Assembly (NCBI GenBank): GCA_016213245.1
Contig: JACRBC010000023.1
Span: forward strand, 1 to 57,405
DNA length: 57,405 nucleotides
Source of the DNA: Candidatus Solibacter usitatus
GTDB lineage: Bacteria > Acidobacteriota > Terriglobia > Bryobacterales > Bryobacteraceae
Direction of reading: 5' to 3'
A program made the position numbers and the translations under genes. Below the pieces are notes generated by a model that was not told where the DNA came from, searched no databases, and was given only the letters and a program-made list of their open reading frames with translations. This document shows, in pieces, positions 26,743-36,800 of the stretch. Position 1 is the first letter of the stretch. Each line of letters starts with the position of its first letter.

Positions 26743-29253
26743 ATGAGCTGGCGAGCAAAGGTATTCATCGGCCTGATTTTGGTCATCGGCGCGGGAGCAG
26801 TCACCGCCGGGGTGGCGGGCTGGGCTTCGGCCAACCGGCTGATGTTTATCGTGTACTTCTCCGCGGCCCTGCTCACCTCGGGGTGGAAGGTCAGCCTGCC
26901 GGGCATCCGCGGCACGATGTCGGCGAACTTCCTCTACGTGCTGATCGGCATCGTGGAGCTGAGCCTCGGCGAAACCATTCTCATCGCCGTCGGCTCGGTG
27001 CTCCGCCAGTGCCTGTACCGCTCCAAGTCGCGGACCAAGGCCATCCAGGCGGTGTTCAACATCGCCAACATCTCCATCGCCGTCTTCGCCGCCTACTCCG
27101 TCTTCCACTCCAGGTTGCTCGAGTGGTTGTCGCTGGAATTCCCGCTGCGGCTGGCCGCCGCTGCCACGGTGTACTTCGTCACCAATACGATTCCCATCTC
27201 CATCGTGATCGCGCTCACCGAATCCAAGCGCATCACCGAGACCTGGCGCACCTGTTATTTCTGGTCGTTCTCCTACTACCTGGTCGGCGCGGCCATCGCC
27301 GGGGCTCTCCACCTGTTGAATGTCAGTTTCGGATGGCAATCCAGCCTGCTGGTGGTTCCGGTCATCTATCTGGTCTACAGGTCGTATAGCTTATACCTCT
27401 CGCGGTTGAAATCGGAGATGGAACAGGCGGAGATCCAGCGCGCGCATGCGGAAGAGATGTCGTCGCTTCACCTGCGCACGATTGAAGCGCTGGCATTGGC
27501 CATCGAAGCCAAGGACCAGACCACCCACGACCATCTGCGCCGCGTCGAGGTCTACTGCATGGAGATGGGGCGGATCCTCAATTTGAGCCAAGATGAGCTC
27601 CACGCCCTGCAGGCCGCGTCGTTGCTGCACGACATCGGCAAGCTGGCCGTGCCGGAACACATCCTCTCCAAGCCGGGCAAGTTGACGCCGGAGGAGTTCG
27701 AGAAGATCAAGATCCATCCGGTAGTTGGCGCCGAGATCCTGGAGCGCGTACGATTTCCCTATCCGGTGGAGCCGATTGTGCGCCACCACCACGAGCGTTG
27801 GGACGGCAACGGCTACCCGGAAGGCCTCGCGGGCGAGGCGATTCCCCTCGGAGCACGCATCCTGTCCGCCGTCGATTGCCTGGACGCGCTGGCCAGCGAT
27901 CGCCAGTACCGCCGCGCGCTGCCCCTGGACAAGGCGATGGAGGTGGTAGCCGGTGAGGCGGGCAAGACCTACGACCCCCGGGTCGTCGAGGCGCTGTGCG
28001 CAAACTACATCCAGATGGAGCGGAAAGCCCGGGACGCCGGCGCCAACGGGAATCCCTTGAAGGACCGCCGTGTGGAACGCAACGCCGAGCCCGCCGCAGG
28101 CTTTGAGTCGGGGCTGGAAGCCCCCGTCGCGCGTCCCGCCCGCTTCCTCCACTCCATCGGCGCGGCGCGCCAGGAGGCGCAACTGCTCTACGAACTGGCG
28201 CAGGGGATGGTCTCCTCCCTCAGCCTGTCGGAGATGCTCGGCCGCGTCACCGGCCGCTTCATGGCGCTGGTCAAGTTCGACGCAATCGCCGTCTATCTGG
28301 TTCGAGACAAGCGCCTGGAGGCGGCCTATGTCGCCGGGGACGACTCTGCCCTCTTCGAATCGCTCAAGATCCCCATGGGCCAGGGCATCTCGGGCTGGGT
28401 CGCCGAGAACAAAAAGCCGATCCGCAATGGCAATCCCTCCGTCGAGCCCGGGTACCTCAACGACCCGAAGGTCTTTTCCATCCATCGCAGCGCGCTGGCC
28501 GTGCCGCTGGAGGGCTCCGACGGCATCCTCGGCGCGCTGGCCCTCTACAGCAAGCGAGGGGAGGCGTTCAGCCAGGACGACCTGCGCGTGCTGATAGCCC
28601 TCAGCTCCAAGCTCGGGCTGGCCATCGAGAACGGTCTGCGCTATAGACAGGCCGAGGACACCGCCTCCAAGGACTACCTCACCGGCCTGCCCAACGCGCG
28701 CACCTTGTTCCTGCAACTCAAGGCCGAACTCGCATTGGCGCGCAAAAACCACGGCTCGCTGGCCGTCTTGCTGGCCGACCTGGACGGATTCAAGAAGATC
28801 AACGATTCCTACGGCCACCTCACCGGCAATCGCCTGCTGAAGGCGGTCGCCGGCACGCTTCACCAGCAGTGCCGCGCCGGCGACCTGGTGGCGCGCATGG
28901 GCGGCGACGAGTTTGTCATCGTCTGCCCGAAGATGCAGGCGTCTTCGGCCGGCGATCTCGTCACGCGGGTCGCCTCGGCGCTCACCCATACCGGAATCGC
29001 CGAACTGGGGCAACCGCTTCTCTCGGCGAGCATCGGGGTGGCTGTCTATCCCGAGGATGGCGAGGATCCGGAACAACTCCTCGCCGTGGCCGATCGCATG
29101 ATGTACCGCAATAAGCCGCCTGCCCATGAGCGCCTGGACGCCCTGTGGAACCTCGCCGAAGTAGTTGGCGATACCTCGCCGGATACGCCCCAGCACTTGG
29201 ATACCGGCCCGCCCGAAGAGGAACGATCGTGCATCCGGCCCGCCAACTCCTGA
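26743..29253 (+). CDS. Membrane HD-GYP / GAF / GGDEF cyclic-di-GMP signalling protein
   Basis: A 836-residue protein: about seven or eight membrane segments (1-220), a coiled coil, an HD-GYP phosphodiesterase domain (HDIGK near 296, HHERWDGNGYPEGL near 346), a GAF sensor domain (about 480-640) and a C-terminal diguanylate cyclase with an intact GGDEF at about 720. It could both make and degrade cyclic di-GMP. ATG 26743 has AGGA upstream; an upstream extension to 26563 is possible but looks non-coding. The stop overlaps the ABC permease start by 25 bases, linking signalling and transport genes. Confidence 0.9.
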   Translation: MSWRAKVFIGLILVIGAGAVTAGVAGWASANRLMFIVYFSAALLTSGWKVSLPGIRGTMSANFLYVLIGIVELSLGETILIAVGSVLRQCLYRSKSRTKAIQAVFNIANISIAVFAAYSVFHSRLLEWLSLEFPLRLAAAATVYFVTNTIPISIVIALTESKRITETWRTCYFWSFSYYLVGAAIAGALHLLNVSFGWQSSLLVVPVIYLVYRSYSLYLSRLKSEMEQAEIQRAHAEEMSSLHLRTIEALALAIEAKDQTTHDHLRRVEVYCMEMGRILNLSQDELHALQAASLLHDIGKLAVPEHILSKPGKLTPEEFEKIKIHPVVGAEILERVRFPYPVEPIVRHHHERWDGNGYPEGLAGEAIPLGARILSAVDCLDALASDRQYRRALPLDKAMEVVAGEAGKTYDPRVVEALCANYIQMERKARDAGANGNPLKDRRVERNAEPAAGFESGLEAPVARPARFLHSIGAARQEAQLLYELAQGMVSSLSLSEMLGRVTGRFMALVKFDAIAVYLVRDKRLEAAYVAGDDSALFESLKIPMGQGISGWVAENKKPIRNGNPSVEPGYLNDPKVFSIHRSALAVPLEGSDGILGALALYSKRGEAFSQDDLRVLIALSSKLGLAIENGLRYRQAEDTASKDYLTGLPNARTLFLQLKAELALARKNHGSLAVLLADLDGFKKINDSYGHLTGNRLLKAVAGTLHQQCRAGDLVARMGGDEFVIVCPKMQASSAGDLVTRVASALTHTGIAELGQPLLSASIGVAVYPEDGEDPEQLLAVADRMMYRNKPPAHERLDALWNLAEVVGDTSPDTPQHLDTGPPEEERSCIRPANS

Positions 29254-30098
29254 TCGCTGCCCTCCGCTGGGCCTCGGGGGTACTGGTCGCGGGCCTCCTG
29301 GCGGCCCTGCTGCTCTACGCCGCGCCCGGCGCGACGGTGGATGAGCGCGAAATCGATCCGGCCTTGGGAGAACGGACGCGGGCCCGGCTGCGCGCCGAAG
29401 CCGGCGCGCGGCCGGACTTTGTCTCCTATTACGCCGGCTTTCTGCAATCGGCGCTCCGCGGCGACCTCGGAACCTCCCGCGCCTATCACCTGCCCGTAAC
29501 CCAGCTCATCGGAGAGCGCTGGAGCCTGACGGCAGCGGCGGTGGCCGAAGGCCTGGCTGCGGCCTGGGCCTTGGGCCTGGCCGGCGCTCTGCTGTCCGCC
29601 GGTTCGCGCTGGGCCTCCCCGCCCTTCACTGCCTTCAGTGTGCTGTTGCTCTGCCTCCCCTCCGGGCTGCTGGCCATCGCCTTTTTCCTGGCGCGGCTCC
29701 CCGTAGCGGGTATCCTGGCCGCCGCGGTCTTTCCCAAGATCTACCAATACCTCCGGAACCTGCTCGACCAGGCCGCCCGCGCCCCCCACTGTCTGGCCGC
29801 TCGGGCCCGCGGCATCGGCCCGCTCAGACTGCTGCTGCTTCACCGCGCCTGGCCGCTCTGGCCGGAGGCGGTCACCCTGGCTGGAGTCACAGTCTCCACC
29901 GCCATCGGCGCCGCCATACCGACAGAGGCCCTGTGCGATGTGCCGGGGCTCGGCCAATTGGCCTGGAAAAGCGCCCTCGCCCGTGATCTGCCGCTGCTGG
30001 TCGCTCTCACCATCGCGGTAGCCGCAGTCACCCTGGGTGTCAACTCCGTCGCATCGGTCGCCGCCGCCGCCGGGGGCGGAAGAAGGTGGCGCTCATGA
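29229..30098 (+). CDS. Peptide ABC transporter permease, DppB-like
   Basis: A 289-residue protein with about six membrane segments and the binding-protein-dependent transport signature region (ALCDVPGLGQLAWKSALARD, matching the EAxxxxPGLG end of DppB/OppB). The GTG at 29229 has GAGG at 29218-29221. It is shorter than typical DppB (about 310-340). It is the first gene of a four-gene transporter operon and overlaps the preceding GGDEF gene. Confidence 0.85.
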   Translation: MHPARQLLIAALRWASGVLVAGLLAALLLYAAPGATVDEREIDPALGERTRARLRAEAGARPDFVSYYAGFLQSALRGDLGTSRAYHLPVTQLIGERWSLTAAAVAEGLAAAWALGLAGALLSAGSRWASPPFTAFSVLLLCLPSGLLAIAFFLARLPVAGILAAAVFPKIYQYLRNLLDQAARAPHCLAARARGIGPLRLLLLHRAWPLWPEAVTLAGVTVSTAIGAAIPTEALCDVPGLGQLAWKSALARDLPLLVALTIAVAAVTLGVNSVASVAAAAGGGRRWRS

Positions 30099-30904
30099 CC
30101 GCCGCCCGCAAGCTCGGTTGTGCCGGACTGGGCCTGCTCTATGCCGCCGGCCTGCTGGCCGATCTCATCGCGCCGGGCGGCTATGCCGCTCAGGACCGCG
30201 ACCACCCCAGCGCCCGCCCCACCCCGGCCCACTGGCTGGGCACCGACGAGCTCGGCCGCGACCGGCTGGCGCGCCTGGTGCACGGCACCCGCGTCTCGCT
30301 CTTCCTGGCTCCGGCCGCCGCCGCCATCGCCACCGCCCTGGCCGCCGTGGCCGGCTTCGCCTCCGCCGTTGTCGCGCGCCGGGCCGGCCAGGTCCTGACC
30401 CTCGCATTTGACGTGCTGCTCTCCCTGCCCCTGCTCTTTCTGCTCATCACCCTGCGCGCCGCGTTGCCGCTCCAGGTTCCTCCCTGGACTTCGCTGCTGA
30501 TCACCTTCACCCTGCTCGGACTGCTCGGCTGGCCCTCGTCGGCGCGCATCGTGCGCGCCGCGGTCCTCTCTTCCCGGGACTCGAACTATGCCCTCCAGGC
30601 CCGCGCCGCCGGCCTGGTCCACTCGCGCCTCTTCGCTGTGCACCTTCTGCCCCATCTTAGGCCTGTGCTTGCCGCTCAATTCCTGCTGCTGATTCCCGTC
30701 TTCATCCTCGGCGAGGCCAACCTCGGCATCCTCGGACTGGGAGTGGTCGAACCGCTGCCGTCCTGGGGTTCGCTCCTGGCCGAGTTGCACAACCTCGACA
30801 CTCTGCCCTCCGAGCCCTGGCGCACGGCGCCGGCTCTGGCCCTGTTGTCGGCCGTCCTCTGTTTCCACCTCGCCGGTTCCAGGCACGGGGAGAGCCCCGC
30901 ATGA
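30095..30904 (+). CDS. Peptide ABC transporter permease, DppC-like
   Basis: A 269-residue protein with five or six membrane segments. HWLGTDELGRDRLARLVHGTRVS is the diagnostic DppC/OppC N-terminal motif, and ARAAGLVHSRLFAVHLLPHL carries the EAA-type loop contacting the ATPase. ATG 30095 overlaps the previous stop (ATGA) and has AAGGTGG upstream; GTG 30086 is the alternative. It acts with the preceding permease to form the membrane channel. Confidence 0.88.
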   Translation: MTAARKLGCAGLGLLYAAGLLADLIAPGGYAAQDRDHPSARPTPAHWLGTDELGRDRLARLVHGTRVSLFLAPAAAAIATALAAVAGFASAVVARRAGQVLTLAFDVLLSLPLLFLLITLRAALPLQVPPWTSLLITFTLLGLLGWPSSARIVRAAVLSSRDSNYALQARAAGLVHSRLFAVHLLPHLRPVLAAQFLLLIPVFILGEANLGILGLGVVEPLPSWGSLLAELHNLDTLPSEPWRTAPALALLSAVLCFHLAGSRHGESPA

Positions 30905-32535
30905 CCGCCTGCCGCCACACAGCCATCCCTGCCATCCTCCTGCTGGCGGCCGCGGCGGCGATTCCCGCCGGCCCGTCCGAGTTGCGCTTCTGCCTGCGAT
31001 CCGACCCCAGGAGCTTCGACCCGTTGAATGTCGCCGACGAATCCTCTGAGACCGTGCGCTATCTGACGCACGGGTTTCTGGTTCGCATGAACCGCCGCAC
31101 GCTGAAGCTTGAACCCTCGCTGGCCGAAAGCTGGCGCGTCTCCTCCGACGGCCGCGGTGTCCGTTTCCGGCTCCGATCCGGCGTGAAGTTCAGCGATGGC
31201 GCCCCCTTCACCTCGGCCGACGTCGCCCGGACCATCAGCCGCGCGACCGATCCCGCTCTCAAGCCGCAGGCCGGCGACGCCCTGCGCCGCGACGAAGGCG
31301 CGCCCCGCATCACGGTCCACAATGCGCAGGAGCTCACGGTGGCCTTCGCCGCGCCCATCGCCGGCCTCGACTATCTCTTCGATGAGCTGCCCATCCTCTC
31401 GGCCCATTCACCCCTCAAGGATGGGGCGGGTCTGGGCCCCTTCGTCCTGGCCGAGTATCGCGCCGGCTCCCATCTCAACCTCACCCGCAACCCGTACTAC
31501 TGGGCCCGCGACGCCAAAGGCGCGGCCCTGCCCTACTTCGACCGCGTGCGTATCGACATCCAGCAGAACCGCGAGATCGAAATGGCCCGCTTCCGCCGCG
31601 GCGAGCTCCACTTCATCTCGGCGCTCGATGTGGAGAACTTCGACCGCCTGGCCGCCGTTTCGGCGGCCTCGGCCCGCGACGGCGGACTCTCGCTGGAGAG
31701 CGAGATGCTTTGGTTCAACCAGGCGGCCTCCGCCCGGCTCCCCGTCCACAAGCTCGCCTGGTTCCGCTCGACCGCATTCCGGCGCGCCATCTCGGATTCC
31801 ATCCGCCGCGATGACATCGTCCGGCTCGTCTACAAGGGCCGCGCCGCGCCCGGTTATGGCCCGTTTTCTCCCGCCGCCCGGCCCTGGTTCAACGCCTCGC
31901 TGAAGGCCGCGCCCTATGATCCGCAGGGAGCGCTGCAACGGCTCGCCGCCGAGGGCTTCCGGCTGCAGTCCGGTGTGCTGCGGGACTCCGGCGGAAACGC
32001 CGTAGAGTTCTCCCTCATCACCAATTCAGGCAACAGAAACCGCGCCCGGATGGCCTCGCTCATCGAGCAGGACCTGGCACGCATCGGCGTCAAGATCGTC
32101 ATCGTGCCGCTGGAGATGCCATCGCTGCTGGAACGCATCACCCGCACCCTGCAGTACGACGCCTGCCTGCTGGGCCTGGTCGGCGTGGATCTGGATCCCA
32201 ACGACCAGATGAACATGTGGTTGAGTTCCTCGGCCACCCACCAATGGAACCCCAGACAGGCCACTCCGGAGACCGCCTGGGAGGCCGCGATCGACCGCCT
32301 GATGAAGGCCCAAGCCGTGGAGGGCAACCTGCCAAAACGGATCCGGCTGATCCACGAAATGCAGCGCATCGTGCGCGAGCAGGCGCCCATGATCTACCTG
32401 GCCCACCCCCATGCGCTGCTGGCGGTATCGCCGCAACTGGCCAACGCCGAACCCGCGGCCTTCCGGCCCCGGGTGTTGTGGAACGTCGAGCGGCTCGCCC
32501 CCATCCACCAGCCGGAGGTGGCGCGTGTACCCTGA
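30901..32535 (+). CDS. Peptide ABC transporter substrate-binding protein (SBP_bac_5)
   Basis: A 544-residue protein with a signal peptide (about 1-24, LLLAAAAAIPAG) and the family opening LRFCLRSDPRSFDPLN. Later segments VKFSDGAPFTSADVARTI and DLDPNDQMNMWLSSS match cluster-5 binding proteins for oligopeptides or nickel-chelates. It has no lipobox cysteine, so it is probably a soluble periplasmic protein. The start overlaps the permease stop (ATGA). The ligand cannot be told from sequence. Confidence 0.9.
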   Translation: MTACRHTAIPAILLLAAAAAIPAGPSELRFCLRSDPRSFDPLNVADESSETVRYLTHGFLVRMNRRTLKLEPSLAESWRVSSDGRGVRFRLRSGVKFSDGAPFTSADVARTISRATDPALKPQAGDALRRDEGAPRITVHNAQELTVAFAAPIAGLDYLFDELPILSAHSPLKDGAGLGPFVLAEYRAGSHLNLTRNPYYWARDAKGAALPYFDRVRIDIQQNREIEMARFRRGELHFISALDVENFDRLAAVSAASARDGGLSLESEMLWFNQAASARLPVHKLAWFRSTAFRRAISDSIRRDDIVRLVYKGRAAPGYGPFSPAARPWFNASLKAAPYDPQGALQRLAAEGFRLQSGVLRDSGGNAVEFSLITNSGNRNRARMASLIEQDLARIGVKIVIVPLEMPSLLERITRTLQYDACLLGLVGVDLDPNDQMNMWLSSSATHQWNPRQATPETAWEAAIDRLMKAQAVEGNLPKRIRLIHEMQRIVREQAPMIYLAHPHALLAVSPQLANAEPAAFRPRVLWNVERLAPIHQPEVARVP

Positions 32536-33331
32536 TCCCGCGCCCCTGCTCCAGGCCGATCTCACCGTGTCCTTCCAGGACCGGCCGGTCCTGCGCGGTA
32601 CGCGCCTGCACATCGGCCACGGCGCATGCGTCGGGCTGGTGGGACAGAGCGGCTCGGGCAAGAGCACGCTGGGACTCGCGCTGATGGGCCTGCTCGGCGG
32701 CGAGGCCCGCGTGGAAGGCTCGGTTCTCTTCGATGGCCGGGAGTTGCTGGGCCTCGGGGAGCGGGAATGGCGATCCATCCGCGGACGCCGCATCGCCCTG
32801 GTGCTGCAGGGCGCCTACTCGGCCCTCAATCCGGCGTTGCGCATCGAGAGCCACCTGCGCGAGTCCTGGCTGGCACACTCCAAGGTGCGCTGGCACGACG
32901 CCCGCCACCAGGCGCTGGCGCTGCTCCGTTCCTTCGATCTGCCCTGCTCGGACGACTTCCTCGCCCGCTTCCCGTCGCAGATCAGCATCGGCCAGGCGCA
33001 GCGCGTGCTCATCGCCATGGCGCTGCTCCACCGGCCCTCGCTGCTCATCGCCGATGAAGTCACCAGCGCCCTGGACCTGCTCACCCAGCAGGAGGTTCTG
33101 GCCAGCCTGCGCCGCGCCAATCGCGAATGGGGCACCGCCGTGCTCCACATCACCCACGACCTGTTAAGCGTTCCGGCTCTCTGCGGCGAAGTCGTCGTCC
33201 TGGACCACGGCCAGATCGTCGAATCGGGTCCCTGCGCCGGCGTCCTCGGCTCGCCGCAACATCCCTACACGCAGCGGCTCATCGGCGCCCTGCCTGAGTT
33301 CGACTGGACGGGGCCCGCTCCAGCCCGCTGA
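32525..33331 (+). CDS. Peptide ABC transporter ATP-binding protein
   Basis: A 268-residue protein with Walker A GQSGSGKST (about 40-48), a Q-loop, a divergent signature ISIGQAQR instead of LSGGQ, Walker B LLIADEV, and ITHD as the switch histidine; SPQHPYTQRLI is typical of Opp/Dpp ATPases. GTG 32525 overlaps the binding-protein gene by 11 bases. Usual Dpp systems have two ATPases; here only this one is encoded, so it must work as a homodimer or borrow a partner. Confidence 0.88.
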   Translation: MYPDPAPLLQADLTVSFQDRPVLRGTRLHIGHGACVGLVGQSGSGKSTLGLALMGLLGGEARVEGSVLFDGRELLGLGEREWRSIRGRRIALVLQGAYSALNPALRIESHLRESWLAHSKVRWHDARHQALALLRSFDLPCSDDFLARFPSQISIGQAQRVLIAMALLHRPSLLIADEVTSALDLLTQQEVLASLRRANREWGTAVLHITHDLLSVPALCGEVVVLDHGQIVESGPCAGVLGSPQHPYTQRLIGALPEFDWTGPAPAR

Positions 33332-33354
33332 CCCGGCCATCCGCAATCGGCGGC

Positions 33355-33360
33355 TAGAAT
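33355..33360 (+). promoter_or_regulatory. -10 element TAGAAT, probable leaderless start
   Basis: TAGAAT ends 7 bases before the GTG at 33368. No Shine-Dalgarno lies in the correct place; the only purine run (AGGGGA) is too close. Confidence 0.55.
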
Positions 33361-33367
33361 AGGGGAC

Positions 33368-33838
33368 GTGGGCCTTTTCTACACGCGGGAAGATCTGGTG
33401 GCGGAGCGCGAGGCGTGGCAGCGCTCCGGCAAGACCGTGGTCTTCACCAACGGCTGCTACGACATTCTGCACCCCGGCCACGTCCGTACGCTGGAAAACT
33501 GCAAGAACCTGGGCGACGTGCTGATTCTGGCCCTGAACAGCGATGCCAGCGTAAGGCGAATCAAAGGCCCGAGCCGTCCCATCATCGATGAGCGCGAGCG
33601 CGCGGCGCTGGCCTGCGCTCTGGAGGCGGTGGACGCCGTCGTTCTGTTCGAGGAGGAGACGCCGCGCGAGCTGATCGCGGCTCTGCTGCCCGACATCCTG
33701 GTGAAGGGAAGCGACTGGAGCCACTGGGTTGCCGGGCGGGAGGAAGTGGAGGCCGCCGGAGGCAGAGTGGTGTTATTGCCGCTGGAGCCGGGCTACTCGA
33801 CCACGGCGACGGTGGAGGAGATACTGGCACAACGGTGA
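33368..33838 (+). CDS. rfaE2: D-glycero-beta-D-manno-heptose 1-phosphate adenylyltransferase
   Basis: A 156-residue protein with the nucleotidyltransferase motif GCYDILHPGHVRTL, AVNSD-type ALNSDASVRRIKGPSRP, the VLVKGSDWS segment and the closing GYSTTATVEEI. It makes ADP-heptose, the donor for the heptosyltransferases encoded at 21691-24011. It is a stand-alone adenylyltransferase, as where HldE is split. GTGA overlap couples it to mfd. Confidence 0.92.
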   Translation: MGLFYTREDLVAEREAWQRSGKTVVFTNGCYDILHPGHVRTLENCKNLGDVLILALNSDASVRRIKGPSRPIIDERERAALACALEAVDAVVLFEEETPRELIAALLPDILVKGSDWSHWVAGREEVEAAGGRVVLLPLEPGYSTTATVEEILAQR

Positions 33839-36800
33839 TCAATCCGGGTGTCAGGGAGAAGTTCGAAGCACTAGGGCGCCACCCGGCGTTCCAGGAAGTG
33901 CTGCGCCGCCTGGCGGAGGAGAAGGGCGGCCGTTCGCAGTTGAGCGGGCTGACGCCGACGGCCAAGGCGCTGTACCTGACGCTGCTGTGGGAAGCCGTGG
34001 AGCAGCCGCTGCTGGTCATCACCGACACCAACCGCACCGCGGAGATTCTGGTGGAGATGCTGGAGACCTTCCACCAACTGCTGCTGGCCGGCCGTGGCGC
34101 GCCCAAACCCCTGCTGATTCCCGCGCTGGACGTGCTGCCGGGGCAGGACCTGTCGCCGCACGTCGAGTTGAAAGAACAGCGGGCGGTGGGGCTGTACCGG
34201 TTGGCGTCGGGCAAGAGCGGCATCGCGGTGGCGCCGGTGGCCAGCGCCCTGTTGCGCACCGAGGATGCGTCCAGTTACCGGCAACTGGCCGTGAATGTGA
34301 AGGTGGGCGACGAGCTCCCGATGGACGATCTGGCCTCGCACCTGGAGAGCATCGGATACCAGCGCCGCGAGCCGGTGGAGATGGAAGGCGAGTATTCGAT
34401 CCGCGGAGGCATCTTCGACGTCTATCCGGCGGAGGCTCACCAACCGGTGCGGATCGAGTTCTTCGGCGACACGGTGGAGAGCCTGCGGCGCTTCGAGCCG
34501 CAGACCCAGCGCAGCGTGCTGAAGGTGGGCGAGTGCGTCCTGCTGCCCTTGGAGGAGACCCCGAAGACGCCGGCGCTGCTGCGGGAACTGGCCACGCGGC
34601 TGGAGCGTGACGATATTGTGCCGGGCGAGACATTTCCGGGCTGGGAGTTCGCCTCCGTCCTGGCGCGGCCGAGGCAAAGCTCCATGGAGAGCCTGCTGGA
34701 GCGCCCGGTGGTGATCTGGGACGAGCCGGAAGGGCTGAGAGTCGCCGCCGAGCGGCTGTGGAAGCGGCTGGAAGGGCTCGCCGAACAGGCGCCGTGCGCC
34801 CCGGAGCAGGTGTTCCTGCATTGGGGCGAGTTCCAGGCGGCGCATCCGGAACGGCGCGAAGTGGAGCTGCGCGAACTGGCGCTGGAAGGAGAGCTGCACG
34901 AGGAGCACGCCCCGCTGGCCATCGCGTCCCATCCGGCCATGGCGTTCCGCAACAACATGCCGGCGGCGGTGAGCGAAGCCCGCAGCCTGGTGGAACAGGG
35001 CTACAAAGTGGCCTTCTTCGCCTCGTCGCAGGGTGAGCTGGAGCGGCTAGCCGACATCTTCGGCGAGTATTCGCTGCCCTTCCAGTTGGGGATGGAGCTC
35101 ACCGGCTCGACGCCTCAATACCTGGCCGAGCGGGCCTACATGGCCATGCAGACCGCCAGCGTTTACCTGGTGCAGGGGCTGATCCGCCGGGGCGCCGTGC
35201 TCGGCGACTCGCGGTTCGCCTTGATCGGTTACGAGGACCTGTTCGAGGCCGCCGACTACGCCGCCCAGCCGCAGCGCGCGCGCTCCCACGTGGCGCTTTT
35301 CACGCCGGAGAGCCTGGACCTCAAGATCGGCGACTACGTCGTGCACGCGCAGCACGGCATCGGCAGGTTCACCGGCCTGCGCCAGATCACCGGCGACGGA
35401 GCGCCGGACGATTTCATGGTGGTGGAGTACGCCGGGGAGGCCAAGCTGTATGTCCCGCTCACCCGGCTGGACCTGATTCAGAAGTACCGCGGGGCCGGGG
35501 AAGCTCCGCCGGCGATGGACAGGCTGGGCGGCGTCACCTGGGCGCGGACCAAATCACGCGTGAAGGCCAGGATGCGCGACATGGCGGAGGAGCTGTTGAA
35601 GCTCTACGCCGAGCGCAAAATGACCGAGGGCTTCCCGTTTTCGGCAGATTCCAACTGGCAACGCGAGTTCGAGGACGCCTTCGAGTACGACGCCACGCGC
35701 GACCAGTTGCAGGCGGTGTCGGAGATCAAGCGCGACATGGAGAGCCTCAGCCCCATGGACCGCCTGCTGTGCGGCGACGTCGGTTTTGGCAAGACCGAGG
35801 TAGCCATGCGGGCGGCGTTCAAGGCGCTCGGCGACGGCAAGCAGGTGGCCATCATGGCGCCCACCACCGTGCTGGCGCTGCAGCACTTCGAGACGTTCAC
35901 GCGGCGCTTCCAGGCCTTCCCCGTGCGCATCGAGATGCTGAGCCGCTTCCGCACGCCGAAGGAGACCAAGGAGATCCTGTCGGACCTTTCCATGGGCAAG
36001 ATCGACGTGCTGGTGGGCACGCACCGCATCCTGTCCAAGGACCTGGAGTTCCCTGACCTCGGCCTGCTGATCGTGGACGAGGAGCAGCGCTTCGGCGTGC
36101 GCCACAAGGAACGGCTGAAGCAGATCAGGAAGAGCGTGGACGTGCTCACCATGTCGGCCACGCCCATCCCGCGCACGCTGCACATGTCGCTGCTCGGGCT
36201 GCGCGACATGAGCGTGATCGAGACGCCTCCCAAGGACCGGCTGTCGGTGCAGACCGTGGTCGCCAAGTTCAACCAGGACCTGATCAGGACGGCCATCGAG
36301 CAGGAGCTGCAGCGCGGCGGGCAGGTCTACTTCGTGCACAACCGCGTGGAGTCCATCTGGAACCGGGCGGCTTCGATCCAGGAACTGGTCCCCGCGGCGC
36401 GCGTCTCGGTGGGACACGGCCAGATGGGCGAAGTCGAACTGGAAAAGGTACTGCTCGGCTTCATGCACCGCCAGGCGGACGTCTTCGTCTGCACCACCAT
36501 TGTCGAGAACGGCCTGGACATTCCGCTGGCCAACACCATCATCATCGAGAGCGCGCAGAACTACGGGTTGGGCGAGCTGTACCAGTTGCGCGGGCGCGTG
36601 GGCCGCTCCAACCGGCGCGCCTACGCCTATCTGCTCGTACCCACCGACGCGGAGCTGACCGAAGTGGCTCGCAAGAGGCTGGCCGCGCTAAAGGAGTTTT
36701 CCGACCTCGGCGCCGGCTTCAAGATCGCCGCACTGGACCTGGAACTGCGCGGCGCCGGCAACCTCCTGGGCGGCGAGCAGCACGGCCACCTGATGACGGT

